Counted from the first letter of the stretch, positions 1-8,977 are shown. The stretch: 64,000 nt of DNA from an uncultured Lentibacter sp. (GCF_937123735.1 NZ_CAKZKL010000012.1:1-64000), one strand, 5' to 3'. Notes: generated by a model not told the origin, from the letters alone. Numbers and translations are program-made.

Positions 1-51
1 GCCTATGCCAAACTGGAAGCCCTGTCAGAGGGGGCTGCGCGCGTCACATGA
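1..51 (+). CDS. C-terminal end of an unidentified protein (5' truncated by window)
   Basis: The first 16 codons read AYAKLEALSEGAARVT and end in TGA at 49-51. The ATG of the next gene starts at 48, giving an ATGA overlap, so this is the tail of an upstream gene translationally coupled to the RraA-family gene. Too little is visible to name the product. Confidence 0.6.
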   Translation, partial: AYAKLEALSEGAARVT

Positions 52-743
52 ACGACTCTCTGCTCACCCTCTTGAAAAAAGTCGACACGCCCACAGTCTG
101 CAACGCCATAGAAGTGGCCCAGGGCAAACGCGGCTTTGCGCGATTCACCCGTGGCACCATGCTGGCCTCCGCGCCCGAAGAGGGCGCGATGGTCGGCTAT
201 GCCCGCACCGCCAAAATCGCGGCACTCGCCCCACCGACAGAGCCGCCCGAGCAGATCAAGGCGCGGCGCATGGAGTATTATCGCCACATGGCGACAGGCC
301 CGCGCCCCGCGCTTGCCGTGGTGGAAGATCTCGACCACCCAAACGCTGTCGGCGCCTACTGGGGCGAGATCAACACGACGGTGCACAAAGGCTTCGGCCT
401 CTCAGGCGCGCTCACCAACGGGGTGATGCGCGACTTGGGTGACTTGCCTGCTGGCTTCCCCGTTGTGGCGGGCTCCATCGGGCCGAGCCATGCTTTTGTG
501 CATGTGCGCGAGGTTGGCACGGGGGCCGATATCATGGGGTTGCGCGTGGAGGAGGGCGACCTTGTCCACGCCGACCGCCACGGCGCGCTGGTGATCCCGC
601 CCGAGGTGATCGACCAACTCGAAGCGGCGATCCTGAAGCTTCTGGACACAGAGAAACTGGTCCTCGACCCGGCCCGCAGCGAAGGCTTTGACTTTGATGC
701 CTTTGAAGCCGCCTGGGCCGCCTTTGAAGCTGCACGCACCTGA
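48..743 (+). CDS. RraA-family protein (HMG/CHA aldolase-like)
   Basis: A 231-residue protein of the RraA/'dimethylmenaquinone methyltransferase-like' family. Members are either regulators of RNase E or, more often in catabolic operons, metal-dependent aldolases/decarboxylases acting on 4-hydroxy-4-methyl-2-oxoglutarate or oxaloacetate-like acids. The middle segment GALTNGVMRDLGDL carries the family Arg-Asp pair in the active-site loop, and GADIMGLRVEEGDLVHAD is the conserved C-terminal core. The gene overlaps the preceding stop by ATGA, so it belongs to an operon entering from the left. At 231 residues it is longer than the roughly 160-residue RraA regulator, which favours an enzymatic role; the substrate cannot be told from sequence. 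Confidence 0.8.
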   Translation: MNDSLLTLLKKVDTPTVCNAIEVAQGKRGFARFTRGTMLASAPEEGAMVGYARTAKIAALAPPTEPPEQIKARRMEYYRHMATGPRPALAVVEDLDHPNAVGAYWGEINTTVHKGFGLSGALTNGVMRDLGDLPAGFPVVAGSIGPSHAFVHVREVGTGADIMGLRVEEGDLVHADRHGALVIPPEVIDQLEAAILKLLDTEKLVLDPARSEGFDFDAFEAAWAAFEAART

Positions 744-778
744 CCCAAAGGCGCGCCTGCGGCGCACAGGATTGTTTG

Positions 779-858
779 GTGGGGGCTTTGCCCCCTTGTT
801 TCAAACGCCAAAGGCGTTTGAAACATCCCCCAGGATATTTTTGGCAATAAAAAAGACA
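779..858. repeat. Intergenic hairpin plus GGATATTTTTGG motif (family copy 1)
   Basis: After the RraA-family gene come a GGGGGC-tttg-CCCCC hairpin (781-795), a perfect 12-bp-arm hairpin (798-809 with 813-824, loop AAA) and the family motif CAGGATATTTTTGGCAA followed by an A-rich tail. The last part recurs at many other gene ends in this window. The strong hairpins could also end transcription of the RraA operon before the riboswitch. Confidence 0.7.
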
Positions 859-914
859 AAATCGGCATCAAGCGGTTCGGCGCTTGACGCGCAAGCGTGA
901 GTCGGTTTAACGCT

Positions 915-1095
915 TTTTCATTCTGGTCCGGCATCTGCCGGTGAATAGGGAATGTGGTGCGGCCTTCAAGCCAAATCCACAACTGCCCCCGCAACTGTAA
1001 GCGGCGAGCGAAGCTGACACAGGCCACTGCCCCCATACGGGCGGGAAGGCTCAGCCAAGCGAAGACCCGCAAGTCAGGAGACCTGCCAGGATGAT
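915..1095 (+). ncRNA. Cobalamin (adenosylcobalamin/B12) riboswitch
   Basis: The leader contains the conserved B12-aptamer elements in order: GGTCCGGC with a G+A segment near 925-952, the core CCCCCGCAACTGTAAGCGG near 994-1012, and the B12 box AGTCAGGAGACCTGCC at 1072-1087. It lies upstream of a btuB-type receptor and a BtuFCD-type importer. In this class B12 binding lowers expression, by sequestering the ribosome site or by termination. The expression platform should lie between the box and the ATG at 1227; which mechanism applies is not clear from reading alone. Boundaries are approximate. Confidence 0.93.
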
Positions 1096-1226
1096 CACCC
1101 TACCGGTGTGCGAGGGGCGCATGGGTAACGGACACTCCGTCGTGGTGGCACTTCATGTAACCACGGGGGAGGCTTGCCTTTCTCCGTTTATAGACACATG
1201 CGCTTTGCGCAGGAGAAAGACAGACC

Positions 1227-3035
1227 ATGAAAACTGCCCTGAAAACCTCGGCCGCATTGGCCCTAATTGCCGCCTATACGCCGGCCTATTCACAAGAGGT
1301 CTTTGATCTTGGCGAGATCACCTTGTTTTCAAGTTCAGTGCCAACCGAGCTGAACAAGACAGGCACCACCACGGAGGTGATCACAGCAGAAGAGGTGCAA
1401 GCCGGCGGCACCCAGCAGCTTGTCACTGTGCTTGGAGCCTTGCCGGGCCTGAGCTATGCCGGCAACGGGCCTGTCGGGGCTGTGCAGACAGTTTCGGTGC
1501 GCGGCTTGCCGGCGCGCTATGTGCCGGTCTATTTTGACGGGATTGACATGACTGATACCACAAGCCCGCAGAACCTTTTCAACTGGGGTGGCATTATGAA
1601 CTCCGGTGTCGGCAGAGTAGAGCTTCTAAAAGGGTCGCAGTCGGCGCTATATGGCTCTGAGGCGATTGGTGGGGTTATCAATCTGTCTTCAGCCCGGCTT
1701 GAGCAAGAGGGCCAACGCTACAGTTTCGGCGCAGAATATGGCGCGTTTAACACTGCAAGCGCGTCTTTGGGCTATCAGCAGAAGACCGATCGGGCTGATA
1801 TTTCCCTGAGCCTCTCCCGCGTGAAAAGCGACGGGTTTTCTTCGGCGGATGAAAATGAAGGCAATGCCGAGGCCGATGGTTACGAGGGCACAACTGTTGT
1901 TTTGAGCACTGATTTTGCCGCCACAGACAGGCTCACTCTGGGGGGCACTTTGCTTTACAAGACGTCGGAGTCAAATATTGACGGGTTCGGGGGCGCCGGG
2001 GGGGATGCAGACCGGCCTTTCTCAAACACGCGCCGGGCTGCGCGCCTGTATGCCCTGTACCAGGGTGCGCGTATCAACCATAGCCTCGCGATTTCGCGAT
2101 CAGCGAACCACAGCCTGGATCCGCTCGGCTGGACAACCGAATTTGACGGCAGCCGCACGGAATTTGACTATGCGGGAGATGCAACGGTTGCGGGTGGCAC
2201 GCTGTCTTTCGGACTGGCGCAAAGCCGCGAAGAAGCGGTCTTCTCGGGGAGTAAGGCAGCCTATGACAGCACGGCCGCTTTTGGCGAATATGCCTGGGCT
2301 CTTTCCGACACCGTCGATTTCTCACTGGCGGCGCGCTATGAAAACAGCTCTGATTTTGGCGATGCCGTGACAGGCCGGGCGGCGGCTGCCTGGCGCTTGT
2401 CTGAGGGCACCGTTGTGCGGGCTTCTCTTGGCAACGGTTTCCGCGCGCCCTCGCTCTATGAACTGTTTGGGCCCTACGGGAGCACCAGCCTGACAGAGGA
2501 GCGCTCGATCAGTTTTGATTTGGGTGTGGAGCATCGGTATGCGGCGGGCTCAAAGGTAAAGGCGGCTCTGTTCTATAACGAAATTGATAACCTGATTGGA
2601 TTTTCAGGGGGGAGCTACAGTCAGGTAGCTGGCAAGAGCGTCATGAAGGGCCTTGAGCTGTCTGCTGTGAAGGCGCTTTCAGAAAGCCTCGACCTCACGG
2701 GTGCTTATACCTATACCGACAGTGCGGATGCCTCCGGCAACCAGCTTGTGCGTGTGCCTAAGCACGCTTTGGCGATTGGTGTGCAGGCCACATTGCGCCC
2801 AGCCGTGCGTCTGGAGGTCAATCTCACCCATGTGGCGGGGCGCGCAGATGATGGGTTTCCGGCGCGGGCGATGGACGATTATACCGTCGCACATGCCACT
2901 TTGAGCCGTGCTGTGAGCGAAACCACAGAGCTGTATCTGCGAGTGGAGAACCTGTTTGACAAAGAATATCAGACTTCAGCAGGCTATGGCACATCCGACC
3001 GCGCGCTTTACTTTGGTGTTCGTGCGTCTTTCTAG
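1227..3035 (+). CDS. btuB: TonB-dependent vitamin B12 receptor, BtuB-type
   Basis: A 602-residue outer-membrane receptor. A signal peptide (about residues 1-22, ending AYS) is followed by an N-terminal plug domain (about 45-150, with VITAEEVQAGG and VELLKGSQSALYGS) and a long 22-strand-type beta barrel with typical alternating aromatic strands. It ends in YFGVRASF, whose terminal Phe is the usual outer-membrane assembly signal. The start ATG is preceded by a purine-rich GGAGAAAG about 10 bases upstream. The B12 riboswitch upstream and the BtuFCD-type genes downstream identify the substrate as a corrinoid. Expression is expected to fall when cobalamin is plentiful. Confidence 0.92.
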   Translation: MKTALKTSAALALIAAYTPAYSQEVFDLGEITLFSSSVPTELNKTGTTTEVITAEEVQAGGTQQLVTVLGALPGLSYAGNGPVGAVQTVSVRGLPARYVPVYFDGIDMTDTTSPQNLFNWGGIMNSGVGRVELLKGSQSALYGSEAIGGVINLSSARLEQEGQRYSFGAEYGAFNTASASLGYQQKTDRADISLSLSRVKSDGFSSADENEGNAEADGYEGTTVVLSTDFAATDRLTLGGTLLYKTSESNIDGFGGAGGDADRPFSNTRRAARLYALYQGARINHSLAISRSANHSLDPLGWTTEFDGSRTEFDYAGDATVAGGTLSFGLAQSREEAVFSGSKAAYDSTAAFGEYAWALSDTVDFSLAARYENSSDFGDAVTGRAAAAWRLSEGTVVRASLGNGFRAPSLYELFGPYGSTSLTEERSISFDLGVEHRYAAGSKVKAALFYNEIDNLIGFSGGSYSQVAGKSVMKGLELSAVKALSESLDLTGAYTYTDSADASGNQLVRVPKHALAIGVQATLRPAVRLEVNLTHVAGRADDGFPARAMDDYTVAHATLSRAVSETTELYLRVENLFDKEYQTSAGYGTSDRALYFGVRASF

Positions 3036-3855
3036 GCTCATAACGGGTGCCGTGCTGGCGTTTGCTGGCACGGCGGCTTTTGCCGAGGCCCCCGCGCGGG
3101 TGGTCTCGCTTAATGTATGCACGGATCAGCTTGCCATGATGGTCGCGCGCGAGGGGCAGCTTTATTCGCTTTCGCCGCTGGCCACCGATCCGCGCACATC
3201 GGCCATGTATCGTGCCGCAGAGGCTTATCACATCAACAGCGCACGGGCAGAAGAGATTTATCTGATGAAGCCTGACCTTGTCTTGGCGGGGACCTATACG
3301 GCGCGCAGCTCTGTTGAGATGCTGGAGCGACTCGGGCTGCGGGTAGAGCGTTTTGCGCCCAGTTCTTCGCTGGCGGATATTTCAGGCAACCTCACAAAAA
3401 TGGGGGCGGTTCTGGGCCGACCCAAGCAGGCCCAGGCGCTTGTGCAGGAGCTTCAGGCAGGGCTTGAGGCCTTGCGCGCGCGCGCGCCTGCCACAAGGCA
3501 ACGCGCCGTCAGCTATGCGGCCAATGGCTACACCGCAGGGACAGAAACCCTGACCAGCGAAATGATGGAAGCGGCAGGCTTTGCAAATGTTGCGGCCGAA
3601 TTCGGCATCCGGTTTGGCGCGCCCATGCCGCTTGAGTTGCTCGCGCTCAGCGCGCCGGATGTTGTGATGACCAGCCCGCTCTATCCCGGGGCCTCACGCT
3701 CTGAAGAGATCAAGCTGCATCCGGTCGTGGCCGCAGTGACCGCAGGGCAGGTGCCGCTTCAGCTTGACAGCCGTGACTGGATGTGTGGCACGCCTCTGGT
3801 GCTTCGTGCTATCAGAGATCTGGCGCAGCAACGAGAGGCTCTCACCCTAGAATGA
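3022..3855 (+). CDS. btuF: Periplasmic corrinoid-binding protein of ABC importer, BtuF-type
   Basis: A type III periplasmic binding protein (Peripla_BP_2). I chose GTG at 3022, which overlaps the end of btuB, because it begins a clean signal peptide (MRLSRLITGAVLAFAGTAAFA). An in-frame start further upstream would add an unneeded extension inside btuB. The mature protein begins RVVSLNVCTDQLAMM, the typical opening of cobalamin/haem-type binders, and contains the expected two lobes joined by a helix (about 277 residues). It overlaps the permease gene by ATGA. It should carry cobalamin released by BtuB to the inner-membrane BtuCD pair. Confidence 0.85.
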   Translation: MRLSRLITGAVLAFAGTAAFAEAPARVVSLNVCTDQLAMMVAREGQLYSLSPLATDPRTSAMYRAAEAYHINSARAEEIYLMKPDLVLAGTYTARSSVEMLERLGLRVERFAPSSSLADISGNLTKMGAVLGRPKQAQALVQELQAGLEALRARAPATRQRAVSYAANGYTAGTETLTSEMMEAAGFANVAAEFGIRFGAPMPLELLALSAPDVVMTSPLYPGASRSEEIKLHPVVAAVTAGQVPLQLDSRDWMCGTPLVLRAIRDLAQQREALTLE

Positions 3856-4835
3856 TCCGGCTTATGTCCTTATTGGCCACGTTGACGCTGGTCCTGTTTG
3901 GGGTGTCTCTCGCCATCGGCCCTGCGGATGTCGGTCTGGCGCAAAGCCTTGGGGCGCTTTGGCAGGATGACGGCACGCCGCTTACGCTGGTCATGCGCGA
4001 GATCCGCCTGCCGCGGGCGCTGTTGGCTGTGATGATCGGTGCGTCACTTGGGCTTGCGGGGGCTGCTATGCAGGGGTATTTGCGCAACCCGCTGGCCGAG
4101 CCCGGTTTGATCGGGGTCAGCTCCTCCGCAGCGCTTGGAGCTGTCTTGTCGCTGCAAACCGGCTTTGCGGCGGCTTTCGCCTTGGCGCTTCCGCTTTCGG
4201 CGCTGGCAGCGGCGCTGCTGGGTGTCTTGCTGGTGCTTGCACTGGCCGGGCCGCGGGGGGCCTCCATGACATTGATCCTCGCAGGGATTGCGATTTCCGC
4301 GATGGCGGGTGCCCTAACCTCGCTGGTGTTGAACCTTTCGCCCAATCCCTATGCCGCCAACGAAATTGTCTTCTGGATGATGGGCTCTTTGGCTGATCGC
4401 TCCATGCTGCATGTGGCCTTGGCCCTGCCGATCATGGCCGTTGGCTGGATCTTGCTGGGGGCTCTGGGGCGGGGCTTTGATGCGCTGACGCTCGGAGAAG
4501 ATGCGGCCAAGTCGCTGGGTATCAACCTGGGCCGGTTGCGCCTGTCTTTGGTCGTGGGCACCTCATGCGTGGTGGGCGCAGCCACGGCGGTGGCTGGTGC
4601 GATCGGATTTGTGGGGCTGGTTGTGCCACATATTCTGCGCCCCTTTGTGGGGGGGCGGCCGTCGCGGTTGCTTTGGGCCTCTGCGCTGGGCGGCGCGCCG
4701 CTGGTGCTGGCCGCCGATATCGCGGTGCGGCTGATCCTGCCAACGCGCGATCTCAAGATCGGGGTGGTTATGGCGTTGATCGGGGCGCCGCTCTTTTTGC
4801 ATCTGATCTATAAAACCCGCAAGGAGCTGGCATGA
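3852..4835 (+). CDS. btuC: ABC transporter permease, FecCD/BtuC family
   Basis: A 327-residue inner-membrane protein with about nine to ten hydrophobic segments. It shows the FecCD landmarks GAAMQGYLRNPLAEPGLIGV and GFVGLVVPHILR (the latter contains the coupling-helix region contacting the ATPase). The ATG at 3852 overlaps the preceding stop as ATGA; a longer upstream extension in this frame would lie wholly within btuF. With its neighbours it forms the translocation pore for corrinoid uptake. Confidence 0.9.
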   Translation: MIRLMSLLATLTLVLFGVSLAIGPADVGLAQSLGALWQDDGTPLTLVMREIRLPRALLAVMIGASLGLAGAAMQGYLRNPLAEPGLIGVSSSAALGAVLSLQTGFAAAFALALPLSALAAALLGVLLVLALAGPRGASMTLILAGIAISAMAGALTSLVLNLSPNPYAANEIVFWMMGSLADRSMLHVALALPIMAVGWILLGALGRGFDALTLGEDAAKSLGINLGRLRLSLVVGTSCVVGAATAVAGAIGFVGLVVPHILRPFVGGRPSRLLWASALGGAPLVLAADIAVRLILPTRDLKIGVVMALIGAPLFLHLIYKTRKELA

Positions 4836-5596
4836 ACCGTCTCTTATCGCTGGAAAAGCTCACAGCGCGGCGCGGCGAATGTCCGGTCGTGGATTCTGTC
4901 AGCCTGACAGTGGAGGCTGGTGAGTGTGTCGGGCTTATTGGCCCCAACGGAGCTGGCAAGACCAGCCTGATGCGTGCTGCTCTCGGGCTTCTGCCTGCCG
5001 AGGGGCGCAGCTCGCTGGCCTCATTGGGCGCAGCACAGCGGGCGCGGGCCGTGGCCTGGTTGCCGCAGGCGCGCGACATTGCCTGGCCAATGACGGTTGA
5101 AACGGTGGTGGCCCTTGGGCGCATTCCCTATCTTGCGCAGGGCAGCAAACTGCGCCCTGACGACCGGGCTGCCGTTGATGCGGCTTTGGCCGAGACGGGC
5201 CTGAGCGGCTTTGCGCAACGTTTGGCCACCCAACTTTCCGGTGGTGAGCAGGCGCGTGTGCTGTTGGCCCGAGCGCTTGCACAGGAAACGCCGCTGCTTT
5301 TGGTGGATGAGCCCACGGCCGGGCTCGATCCGGCCCATCAGATCGCGGCCATGCAAAGTTTCGCACGGTTGGCGGGGCGGGGGAAATCGGTGATTGTGTC
5401 GTTACACGATCTCGGCCTTGCCGCGCGCCACTGCACCCGCATCCTTATGCTCTCCCAAGGCCGTCTTGTTGCGGATGGCCCGCCCACCGAGGTGCTCACG
5501 CCAGCGCTTCTGCGCGAGGTCTTTGGCATCCGGGTCTATTACGAAGACACGCCGCAAGGCCCGGTTTTTCAACCCACTGAGATCAGTTCGGGGTGA
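4832..5596 (+). CDS. btuD: ABC transporter ATP-binding protein, BtuD/FhuC family
   Basis: A 254-residue ATPase. Walker A is GPNGAGKTS (37-45), the signature is LSGGEQARV, Walker B is LLLVDEPTAGLD, and SLHDLGLAARHC supplies the switch histidine. It starts at ATG 4832 overlapping the permease stop by ATGA. Four genes from the riboswitch to here (receptor, binder, permease, ATPase) make a self-contained B12 uptake operon. Confidence 0.9.
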   Translation: MNRLLSLEKLTARRGECPVVDSVSLTVEAGECVGLIGPNGAGKTSLMRAALGLLPAEGRSSLASLGAAQRARAVAWLPQARDIAWPMTVETVVALGRIPYLAQGSKLRPDDRAAVDAALAETGLSGFAQRLATQLSGGEQARVLLARALAQETPLLLVDEPTAGLDPAHQIAAMQSFARLAGRGKSVIVSLHDLGLAARHCTRILMLSQGRLVADGPPTEVLTPALLREVFGIRVYYEDTPQGPVFQPTEISSG

Positions 5597-5684
5597 TCTG
5601 ACACCCTGTGAAGCTGGTGAAATAAGTGGAAACAAAGGGTTGATCGCTCTAGGCTTCTGTGTAGATATACGGCAGATTTATTTT

Positions 5685-5698
5685 CGACCGATTGGTCG
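5685..5698. promoter_or_regulatory. Inverted repeat upstream of TRAP genes
   Basis: CGACC-gatt-GGTCG lies 26 bases upstream of the ATG of the small TRAP permease, in the only intergenic gap of this operon. It resembles an operator for a TetR-type or similar dimeric repressor. No such regulator gene is adjacent, so this is a candidate only. Confidence 0.4.
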
Positions 5699-5724
5699 GG
5701 GATAGCGCCGCATGGGGGGAGCCA

Positions 5725-6297
5725 ATGCTGAAACCGATTACACTGCTCGCGCGCGCCATGGCGGTGCTGGGCGGGCTTGTGCTGTCTGCGCTGGTGGTGC
5801 TTACCTTTGTCAGCGTTCTGGGGCGTGGGCTTAACACGCTGGGCCACGCCGGACATATCGGCGCGTTGGGGGACTGGCTTATCAGCACAGGTGTCGGCCC
5901 GGTTACAGGAGATTTCGAGCTGCTTGAGGCCGGCGTGGCGTTTGCCATCTTTGCCTTTTTGCCCATCACCCAGCTCTATGGTGCCCATGCCACTGTCGAT
6001 ATTTTCACCTCTGCCCTGCCGCGCCGGGCCAACCGCGGTCTTATGGCCTTTTGGGAGCTGGTGCTGACGGCCGCGATCTTGCTGATCACAGCGCGCCTTT
6101 ACGAGGGGATGCTGAGCAAGATGCAATATGGCGAAACAACTTTCCTACTGCAATTTCCAATCTGGTGGGCCTATGCCGCCAGCTTGGCTGCGGCGCTTGC
6201 CGCTTGCTGCGTAGCCCTGTTTTGCAGCTTTGCGCGCCTTGCCGAGCTGGTCACAGGCCGCGCTTTCATGCCCCACTCCGAAGGATCTTCCCATTGA
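5725..6297 (+). CDS. TRAP transporter small permease (DctQ family)
   Basis: A 190-residue protein with four hydrophobic segments, the usual DctQ length. ATG 5725 has GGGGGGAG just upstream, whereas an in-frame TTG at 5692 lacks one, so the former was chosen. The segment FAIFAFLPITQLYGAHATVDIF is characteristic of DctQ proteins. It is coupled to the large permease by a TTGA overlap. No periplasmic DctP-type gene sits upstream or downstream, so the solute cannot be guessed from the binder. Confidence 0.87.
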   Translation: MLKPITLLARAMAVLGGLVLSALVVLTFVSVLGRGLNTLGHAGHIGALGDWLISTGVGPVTGDFELLEAGVAFAIFAFLPITQLYGAHATVDIFTSALPRRANRGLMAFWELVLTAAILLITARLYEGMLSKMQYGETTFLLQFPIWWAYAASLAAALAACCVALFCSFARLAELVTGRAFMPHSEGSSH

Positions 6298-7607
6298 GCC
6301 TGCTTGAACTCGGATTTTTCTCCTTTCCCGCCCTGTTGCTGATGATCTTTCTGCGCGCGCCCATCGGGCTGGCTATGCTGCTTGCCGGGATCGGCGGGCT
6401 CTGGCTTGCCACGGGGGACAGCAATATGTTCCTGTCGCGGCTCAAAACCGAGACCTATGGCACATTCTCGTCTTATTCCCTGACGATCATTCCTATGTTT
6501 TTGCTCATGGGCCAGTTTGCCACCTTGTCTGGCATGTCCCAAGCCTTGTTCAGAGCGGCGGAAAGCTTTTTGGGCCACCGCAAGGGCGGTGTGGCCATGG
6601 CATCGGTCGGGGCCTGCGCAGGCTTTGGCGCGATCTGCGGCTCGTCACTGGCCACAGCGGCCACCATGAGCCGTGTGGCCCTGCCAGAGCTGCGCCGCTA
6701 CGGCTACTCGGGCGGCTTTTCCACCGCCACGCTGGCCGCCGGTGGCACGCTGGGCATTCTCATTCCACCTTCCGTTATCCTCGTCATCTACGCGATCCTG
6801 ACAGAGCAGAACATCGCCAAGCTTTTCCTTGCCGCTTTCATCCCCGGCATCCTTGCCGCCATTGGCTATATGCTCACCATCTCGGTCTATGTCCGCGCGC
6901 ACCCCGATGCCGCAGGCACGCGTGAGCCCACCCCGATGGCCGAGCGCATGAAAGCTCTGGTTGATGTCTGGCCGGTGCTCTTGGTTTTCAGCCTCGTTGT
7001 CGGCGGGATCTATGCCGGCTGGTTCACGCCGACAGAAGGCGCAGCCGTTGGCGCGGCGGGCACAGGCCTCATCGCGCTTGCCTCCGGCAATATGAACTGG
7101 ACGGTGTTCAAGGAAAGCATCATCGCCACGGCGACAGCCACAGGCATGATTTTCTTCATTGTCCTCGGGGCAGCGCTCTACAATGGCTTCCTTGCGCTCA
7201 CCCAGGTTCCGCAAGAACTCAGCTCTTGGGTCGTCGGGCAGGGCTACAGCGCCTGGACCGTGCTCATCATCGTGCTGGCCTTCTACCTCGTCTTCGGCTG
7301 CCTGATGGACAGCCTCTCGATGATCCTGCTCACCATACCGATCTTCTTTCCGGTGATCAGCCAGCTTGATTTCGGCATGTCCCCTGAACATGTGGCGATC
7401 TGGTTTGGCATCCTCGTGCTGATCGTGGTGGAGGTCGGGCTGATCACCCCTCCGGTGGGCATGAACCTCTTCATCATCAACGCGATGGACAAGGAAACCC
7501 CCATGGCCGAGACCTACCGTGCCGTGATGTGGTTCGTCTCTTCCGATCTCATCCGCGTTGTCATTCTCGTGCTCTTCCCGGCAATCACGCTGTTTCTGAT
7601 CCCGTGA
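6294..7607 (+). CDS. TRAP transporter large permease (DctM family)
   Basis: A 437-residue membrane protein with about 12 hydrophobic segments. It starts at TTG 6294, overlapping the small-subunit stop by TTGA; the reading frame is open further left but there it only shadows dctQ. DctM landmarks include GACAGFGAICGSSLATAATM, GILIPPSVILVIYAI and PPVGMNLFIINA. It would catalyse sodium-driven import of a small organic acid together with a binding protein encoded elsewhere. The next gene overlaps it by GTGA. Confidence 0.9.
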   Translation: MSLLELGFFSFPALLLMIFLRAPIGLAMLLAGIGGLWLATGDSNMFLSRLKTETYGTFSSYSLTIIPMFLLMGQFATLSGMSQALFRAAESFLGHRKGGVAMASVGACAGFGAICGSSLATAATMSRVALPELRRYGYSGGFSTATLAAGGTLGILIPPSVILVIYAILTEQNIAKLFLAAFIPGILAAIGYMLTISVYVRAHPDAAGTREPTPMAERMKALVDVWPVLLVFSLVVGGIYAGWFTPTEGAAVGAAGTGLIALASGNMNWTVFKESIIATATATGMIFFIVLGAALYNGFLALTQVPQELSSWVVGQGYSAWTVLIIVLAFYLVFGCLMDSLSMILLTIPIFFPVISQLDFGMSPEHVAIWFGILVLIVVEVGLITPPVGMNLFIINAMDKETPMAETYRAVMWFVSSDLIRVVILVLFPAITLFLIP

Positions 7608-8098
7608 GCGATGCTGACAAATACATCGTCACCGGCGAAGAAATCGCGGCGATGGAAGGCACAGCCAAGACGCATTTTCTCAATGACAATGCCAAACGGA
7701 TCAACAAGTCGCTGGGCGATGTGACGGGCCTCACAGGCCTTGGCTTTCACATCATCGAAGTCGCGCCGGGCCGCGACACGACCGAGCATCATATGCACCA
7801 CTATGAAGACGAGTGCATCTATGTGCTCAGCGGCACAGCCACCGCTTACATCGGTGAAGAGGCGCACCCCATCAAGGCAGGTGACTTTATCGGCTATCGT
7901 GCAGGCGGCCTTGCGCACAGCATCACAAATACCGGCACAGAGCTTTTCCGCTGTATTGTCGTGGGGCAGCGCCTCGCGCATGATGTGGGCGACTACACCC
8001 GCCTTGACAAACGCATCTATCGCAACGAAGGCATGGCTTGGGATATCGTCGATCATCCGCATATCCAGACCTCCCACCCCGATGCAGGCAAAAAATAA
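7604..8098 (+). CDS. Cupin-domain protein
   Basis: A 164-residue single-domain cupin starting at GTG 7604, inside the TRAP stop (GTGA). The first cupin motif is TEHHMHHYEDECIYVLSG (about 60-77), providing His62/63/65 and Glu70 as likely metal ligands; the second motif has His105 in GLAHSITNTG. This is a complete metal-binding set, so an enzyme such as an isomerase, dioxygenase or lyase acting on the imported acid is plausible. Tight coupling to the transporter supports a shared substrate, but the reaction is unknown. Confidence 0.8.
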   Translation: MSDADKYIVTGEEIAAMEGTAKTHFLNDNAKRINKSLGDVTGLTGLGFHIIEVAPGRDTTEHHMHHYEDECIYVLSGTATAYIGEEAHPIKAGDFIGYRAGGLAHSITNTGTELFRCIVVGQRLAHDVGDYTRLDKRIYRNEGMAWDIVDHPHIQTSHPDAGKK

Positions 8099-8122
8099 AA
8101 TCCGCCATCGAAGGACGCGCAG

Positions 8123-8977
8123 ATGCTCGATGTCTTGCTCCTAACCTTTGCCATTCTTGCGTTTGCTATGCTCTTTCTCGCCGTCATGGCCCGCCGCGAG
8201 GCGAGCGCCGAGGCGCATATCCTGACCCGTCTGTTCGTCCGCAAGCCTGCCGCGCCGCCTGCCTTCTCGCATGATATGCTCGCGGCTCTCCCCGCACCTG
8301 CGCAGCGGTTTTTCCGCTTTACCATCGCCGAGGGCACGCCGCTCACAACGGTCGCGGAGGTCACCATGCAGGGCCGCTTTGATCTCGGCTCAAAAGATGC
8401 GCCCAATCCGCAGCCCATGCAGGCGCGGCAGGTGCTCGCGCCGCCACGCGGCTTCTTGTGGACAACCCGCATCGGAAAGAAGCTTGCTATCACGGGCAGC
8501 GATGGCCTTTGTGATGGCAGAAGCTGGAGCCGTTTCCGCCTCGCGGGTCTCTTCCCCGTCGCGCGTGCAGGAGGCAATCCCGATCATCTGCTGTCGTCCT
8601 TCGGCCGCCTCGTCGGCGATGCCTTGCTCTGGACACCTGCCGCCTTCCTGCCCGCCACCAACACGGGCTGGGACAGCCTGACATGGCAGAGCGCCGCGCC
8701 CGACACGGCGACCGTTACAGTCACCCTCGGCACGCTCAGCCAAAGCGCCGATATCGTGGTGGACGAAGAGGGCCGCCTCGTCAGCGTCCGTTTTGCGCGC
8801 TGGAGCAACGAGAACCCCGAGAAAACCTACACCCGCCAGCCCTTCGGCGGCGACATCACCGCTCACGAAACCTTCGCAGGCTTCACCCTGCCCACTGCGC
8901 TTACAGCGGGCAATCACTACGGCACAGAGGCCTACCACATCTTCTTTGACATCACGGTCAGTGAGGTTCGCATCTAA
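8123..8977 (+). CDS. Conserved membrane-anchored protein, DUF6544/DUF6920-like
   Basis: A 284-residue protein with one N-terminal transmembrane helix (about 3-23) followed by a soluble domain with GRFDLGS, PRGFLWTTRIGKKLAITGSDGL and NHYGTEAYHIFF. The pattern resembles the DUF6544/DUF6920 family of unknown function. It follows the cupin gene by 24 bases on the same strand and overlaps the convergent devA by four bases. No catalytic motif is recognised. Confidence 0.7.
   Translation: MLDVLLLTFAILAFAMLFLAVMARREASAEAHILTRLFVRKPAAPPAFSHDMLAALPAPAQRFFRFTIAEGTPLTTVAEVTMQGRFDLGSKDAPNPQPMQARQVLAPPRGFLWTTRIGKKLAITGSDGLCDGRSWSRFRLAGLFPVARAGGNPDHLLSSFGRLVGDALLWTPAAFLPATNTGWDSLTWQSAAPDTATVTVTLGTLSQSADIVVDEEGRLVSVRFARWSNENPEKTYTRQPFGGDITAHETFAGFTLPTALTAGNHYGTEAYHIFFDITVSEVRI

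Noticed and set aside
1091..1306. Short open frame starting just behind the B12 box
   Set aside because: It crosses the riboswitch expression region and overlaps the btuB start out of frame; composition is not protein-like and there is no ribosome site.
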